36,137 bases of DNA from Emticicia agri (GTDB lineage Bacteria > Bacteroidota > Bacteroidia > Cytophagales > Spirosomataceae): assembly GCA_945860265.1 (NCBI GenBank), contig CAMAQF010000041.1:1-36137 (forward strand), written 5' to 3'. Numbering within the stretch: position 1 is the first letter of the stretch; each line of letters begins with the position of its first letter. Position numbers and translations under genes: made by a program. The notes beneath the pieces are model-generated. The model worked only from the letters and a program-made list of their open reading frames with translations, searched no databases and was not told where the DNA came from. Positions 33,674 through 36,137 of the stretch are shown one piece after another.

Positions 33674-33684
33674 ATATACTTCCG

Positions 33685-36137
33685 ATGAAACACTTTTTTT
33701 TATATTCACTATTATTTTTGTCGTTTGTTAATCTTTCTTGTCAGAAAGAAGAACTATTTTCGCAGCTTAATCCAAAAGATACTGGCATTATGTTTTCCAA
33801 CAGAATCATTGAAAATGACACGATGAATATCGTTAGTTTTGAATATATCTATAATGGTGGTGGTGTTGCATTAGGCGACTTCAATAATGATAACAAAACG
33901 GATGTTTATTTTACTGGAAATCAAGTAAGTAACAAACTTTACATCAATAAAACTGCTGATTCGAGCAGTGCTTTGAAGTTTGTGGATGTAACCGACAAAG
34001 CCAAAGTAAGCGGTGAAGGGCGTTGGAGTAGCGGAGTATCATTGATTGATATAAATAACGATAATTTATTGGATATTTATATATCAGTAACGGTTAAAAA
34101 ACGAGCTGACCACCGAGCAAATCTACTTTATGTTAATCAAGGAATTGATAAAGCAGGCATACCGACATTCAAAGAAATGGCCAAAGAATATGGCATTGCC
34201 GACACAACTCACACAACAAATGCAGCATTTTTTGATTACGACAATGATGGAGATTTAGACCTTTATTTAGTAGTAAATCAGATGGAAGACAGCCGTTTTC
34301 CAAATAAATATAATGAAAAGGGGAAAATAATTTTTTCAAAAAAAACCGACCGTTTATATAAAAATACGCTCGAAAAAGGGGCTGTGCATTTTGAAGACGT
34401 TTCAAAAGAAGCCGGAATTTTTGACGATGGTTTTGGCTTGGGAATTAACATCACCGACATCAATCGAGATGGTTGGAAAGACATTTACGTAACCAACGAT
34501 TTCTTGACCAATGACTTGCTTTATATTAATAATAAAAATGGCACTTTTACTGAGCAAGCAAAGGAATACTTTAAACATACCTCCTACTCGGCAATGGGAA
34601 ATGATGTTTCAGATATAAACAATGATGGCTTGATGGATATTATTGCCCTTGATATGATGCCCGCCAACAACTATCGTAAGAAAATGATGACTCCAGCCAA
34701 TAGTTATGCCACCTACCAAAACAACGACCGATTTAATTATACATATCAATACGCTCGTAATACCTTACAGGTAAATCAGGGGAGAAATCCAGTAAGTGGA
34801 CAAGCTGTTTTTAGTGAAGTCGGTTTGTTGGCAGGAGTAGCTCAAACGGATTGGAGTTGGACTCCGATGGTAACTGACTTTGACAATGACGGGTTTCGTG
34901 ACATTATCATAACCAATGGCTTTCCGAAGGATATTACTGACTTAGATTTTATTGCTTATCGCTCGTCGGTGGGGAATTTAGCTGACCCAATGTATCTCTT
35001 AAACTATATTCCAACAGTCAAACTCAAAAATTTCGCCTTCCATAATAATGGGCATTTAGGCTTTGATGATGTGACCGATAAATGGGGAATAACACAACCA
35101 ACTTCATCGAATGGAGCAGCTTATGCCGATCTTGATAATGACGGAGATTTAGACTATATCGTCAATAATATCAACGATTCAGCTTCTGTGTACCAAAATA
35201 ACCTGATACAACTAAAATCGCAAGAAAGTAATTATTTAAGGGTTAAATTTAAAGGAAACAAGAGCAATGTTGCAGGTATTGGTGCTTGGGTCGAAATCAA
35301 ATATGGCAAATCCGAAAAACAAGTTTATGAGCATTCACCTTATCGTGGATACTTATCGACCGTTGAGCCAATCGCCCATTTTGGTTTAGGAAAACATAAG
35401 CAAATTGCTCAACTAAAAGTGACTTGGGGCAATGGCCAAACCCAGACTATTGATAATATAAAAGCCAATCAAATAATTACGCTTGAAGAAAAAAATGCCA
35501 CTCTACCCCTACCAGAAGTTCAGTTGGCAAAGGAAAACCTGCTTTTTGCCGATATTTCTGATAAACTCAACGTAAATTATATTCACGAAGAAGAAGATTA
35601 TATTGATTTCAATGTTCAGAAACTCATCCCGCATAAATTTTCACAATTCGGACCTGCCCTTGCGGTCGGAGATGTAAATGGCGATGGCATCGAGGATGTT
35701 TTTGTGGGTGGCTCAAACAATCACAAAGGCAAATTTCTGATTCAAGGCAAAGACGGAAAATTTTCGACTCAAGATTTACTTTCTAGTAAAGACGGAAAAG
35801 TAAAAATAACCGAAGATATGGGGACACTCCTTTTCGATGCCGACAGCGATGGCGATTTAGATTTATATATCGTTAGTGGAAGTTCTGAATTCCAAGTCGG
35901 TTCACCTTCTCTACAAGACCAATTTTATTTAAATGACGGAATAGGGCATTTTCAGTTAGAAGTTAATGCTTTACCAAAGTTTTTGAAAAGTGGCTCTTGT
36001 GTAAAAGCCGCCGACTACGACCATGATGGAGATTTAGACCTTTTCGTGGGAGGTCGAGTTGAGCCGTCGGCTTACCCTAAGCCAGTGAGTAGCTATATTT
36101 TACGAAATGACAGCCCTCCTCGCCACCAGAAGGGGAG
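33685..36137 (+). CDS. VCBS/FG-GAP repeat lipoprotein with ASPIC/UnbV domain (partial, runs off the window)
   Basis: Open from ATG 33685 to the window end, at least 817 residues. The lipoprotein signal MKHFFLYSLLFLSFVNLSC has C19 as the lipidated residue. Calcium-binding FG-GAP motifs recur: DYDNDGDLDLYL (about 183), DINRDGWKDIYV (about 259), DINNDGLMDI (about 312), DLDNDGDLDYI (about 486), then GDVNGDGIEDVFVGG, DADSDGDLDLYIVSG and DYDHDGDLDLFVGGR. Between the two propeller blocks lies an ASPIC/UnbV domain (about 520-600: NVAGIGAWVEIKYG ... HFGLGKHKQ ... VTWGNGQTQTI). Proteins of this kind (CRTAC1-like) often follow SusC/SusD pairs in Cytophagales and are probably surface-exposed; their function is not settled. 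The last visible residues, SPPRHQKG, are encoded by repeat-like DNA. Confidence 0.9.
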   Translation, partial: MKHFFLYSLLFLSFVNLSCQKEELFSQLNPKDTGIMFSNRIIENDTMNIVSFEYIYNGGGVALGDFNNDNKTDVYFTGNQVSNKLYINKTADSSSALKFVDVTDKAKVSGEGRWSSGVSLIDINNDNLLDIYISVTVKKRADHRANLLYVNQGIDKAGIPTFKEMAKEYGIADTTHTTNAAFFDYDNDGDLDLYLVVNQMEDSRFPNKYNEKGKIIFSKKTDRLYKNTLEKGAVHFEDVSKEAGIFDDGFGLGINITDINRDGWKDIYVTNDFLTNDLLYINNKNGTFTEQAKEYFKHTSYSAMGNDVSDINNDGLMDIIALDMMPANNYRKKMMTPANSYATYQNNDRFNYTYQYARNTLQVNQGRNPVSGQAVFSEVGLLAGVAQTDWSWTPMVTDFDNDGFRDIIITNGFPKDITDLDFIAYRSSVGNLADPMYLLNYIPTVKLKNFAFHNNGHLGFDDVTDKWGITQPTSSNGAAYADLDNDGDLDYIVNNINDSASVYQNNLIQLKSQESNYLRVKFKGNKSNVAGIGAWVEIKYGKSEKQVYEHSPYRGYLSTVEPIAHFGLGKHKQIAQLKVTWGNGQTQTIDNIKANQIITLEEKNATLPLPEVQLAKENLLFADISDKLNVNYIHEEEDYIDFNVQKLIPHKFSQFGPALAVGDVNGDGIEDVFVGGSNNHKGKFLIQGKDGKFSTQDLLSSKDGKVKITEDMGTLLFDADSDGDLDLYIVSGSSEFQVGSPSLQDQFYLNDGIGHFQLEVNALPKFLKSGSCVKAADYDHDGDLDLFVGGRVEPSAYPKPVSSYILRNDSPPRHQKG
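36112..36137 (+). repeat. Start of a GC-rich repeat-like element inside the VCBS gene (cut by window end)
   Basis: CCCTCCTCGCC followed by ACCAGAAGGGGAG matches the element at 25628-25660 in its CTCCTCGCC and GGGGAG blocks. It follows YILRND, after which homologues usually continue G.FTDVT, so it looks like an insertion. Only 26 bases are visible. Confidence 0.45.

Overview
This window looks like a chromosomal piece of a member of the Bacteroidota, most likely a Cytophagales-type freshwater or soil bacterium. The reasons are low GC with very AT-rich spacers, two SusC/SusD outer-membrane uptake pairs, an FG-GAP/ASPIC lipoprotein, weak Shine-Dalgarno sequences, and a few -7 boxes of the Bacteroidota form TAnnTTTG. 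The genus is inference only. I see no tRNA, rRNA, CRISPR array, transposase or phage gene.

Layout. 1-4885: the tail of an unidentified gene, a bidirectional terminator, then a minus-strand SusC/SusD pair whose SusC is cut by one in-frame TAA. 5368-10176: an L-fuconolactonase-like amidohydrolase (-), an AlkD-like DNA alkylation repair protein (+), an exported class V aminotransferase-like protein (+) and a DUF937/OmpA-like membrane protein (-). 10535-17346: a seven-gene minus-strand cluster, in transcription order SDR dehydrogenase, ROK kinase, SIS sugar-isomerase-like protein, MetE-like protein, UlaG-like metallo-hydrolase, IolE-like TIM barrel protein and Gfo/Idh/MocA oxidoreductase. A divergent AraC-type activator (17459-18319) faces it. 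18502-23915: a small lipoprotein, thiL, a gluconate-dehydrogenase-type subunit 3 with its GMC flavoprotein, and a bifunctional hisB. 23959-26727: ruvC (-) back to back with a flippase-like membrane protein and a family 2 glycosyltransferase (+). 26877-36137: an M19 dipeptidase, a second intact SusC/SusD pair, and a VCBS/ASPIC lipoprotein that runs off the end.

How the genes fit together. The 10.5-18.3 kb block reads as a regulated catabolic unit for an unidentified sugar or sugar acid: a sensor-regulator, two dehydrogenases, a kinase, two isomerase-like enzymes and a hydrolase. It also holds a stand-alone zinc methyltransferase-like protein that no standard sugar pathway explains. This is the best candidate here for an undescribed pathway. 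The two Sus pairs would import glycans or other large nutrients across the outer membrane.

Two other themes stand out. Strong hairpins end only 5 to 17 bases before the start codons of thiL, the GMC oxidoreductase and the VCBS lipoprotein, suggesting control of readthrough or translation. Short GC-rich or octamer repeat sequences lie in frame inside coding genes: two in the glycosyltransferase and one at the window edge in the VCBS gene. All functional names come from reading the translated sequence by eye; no database search was possible.
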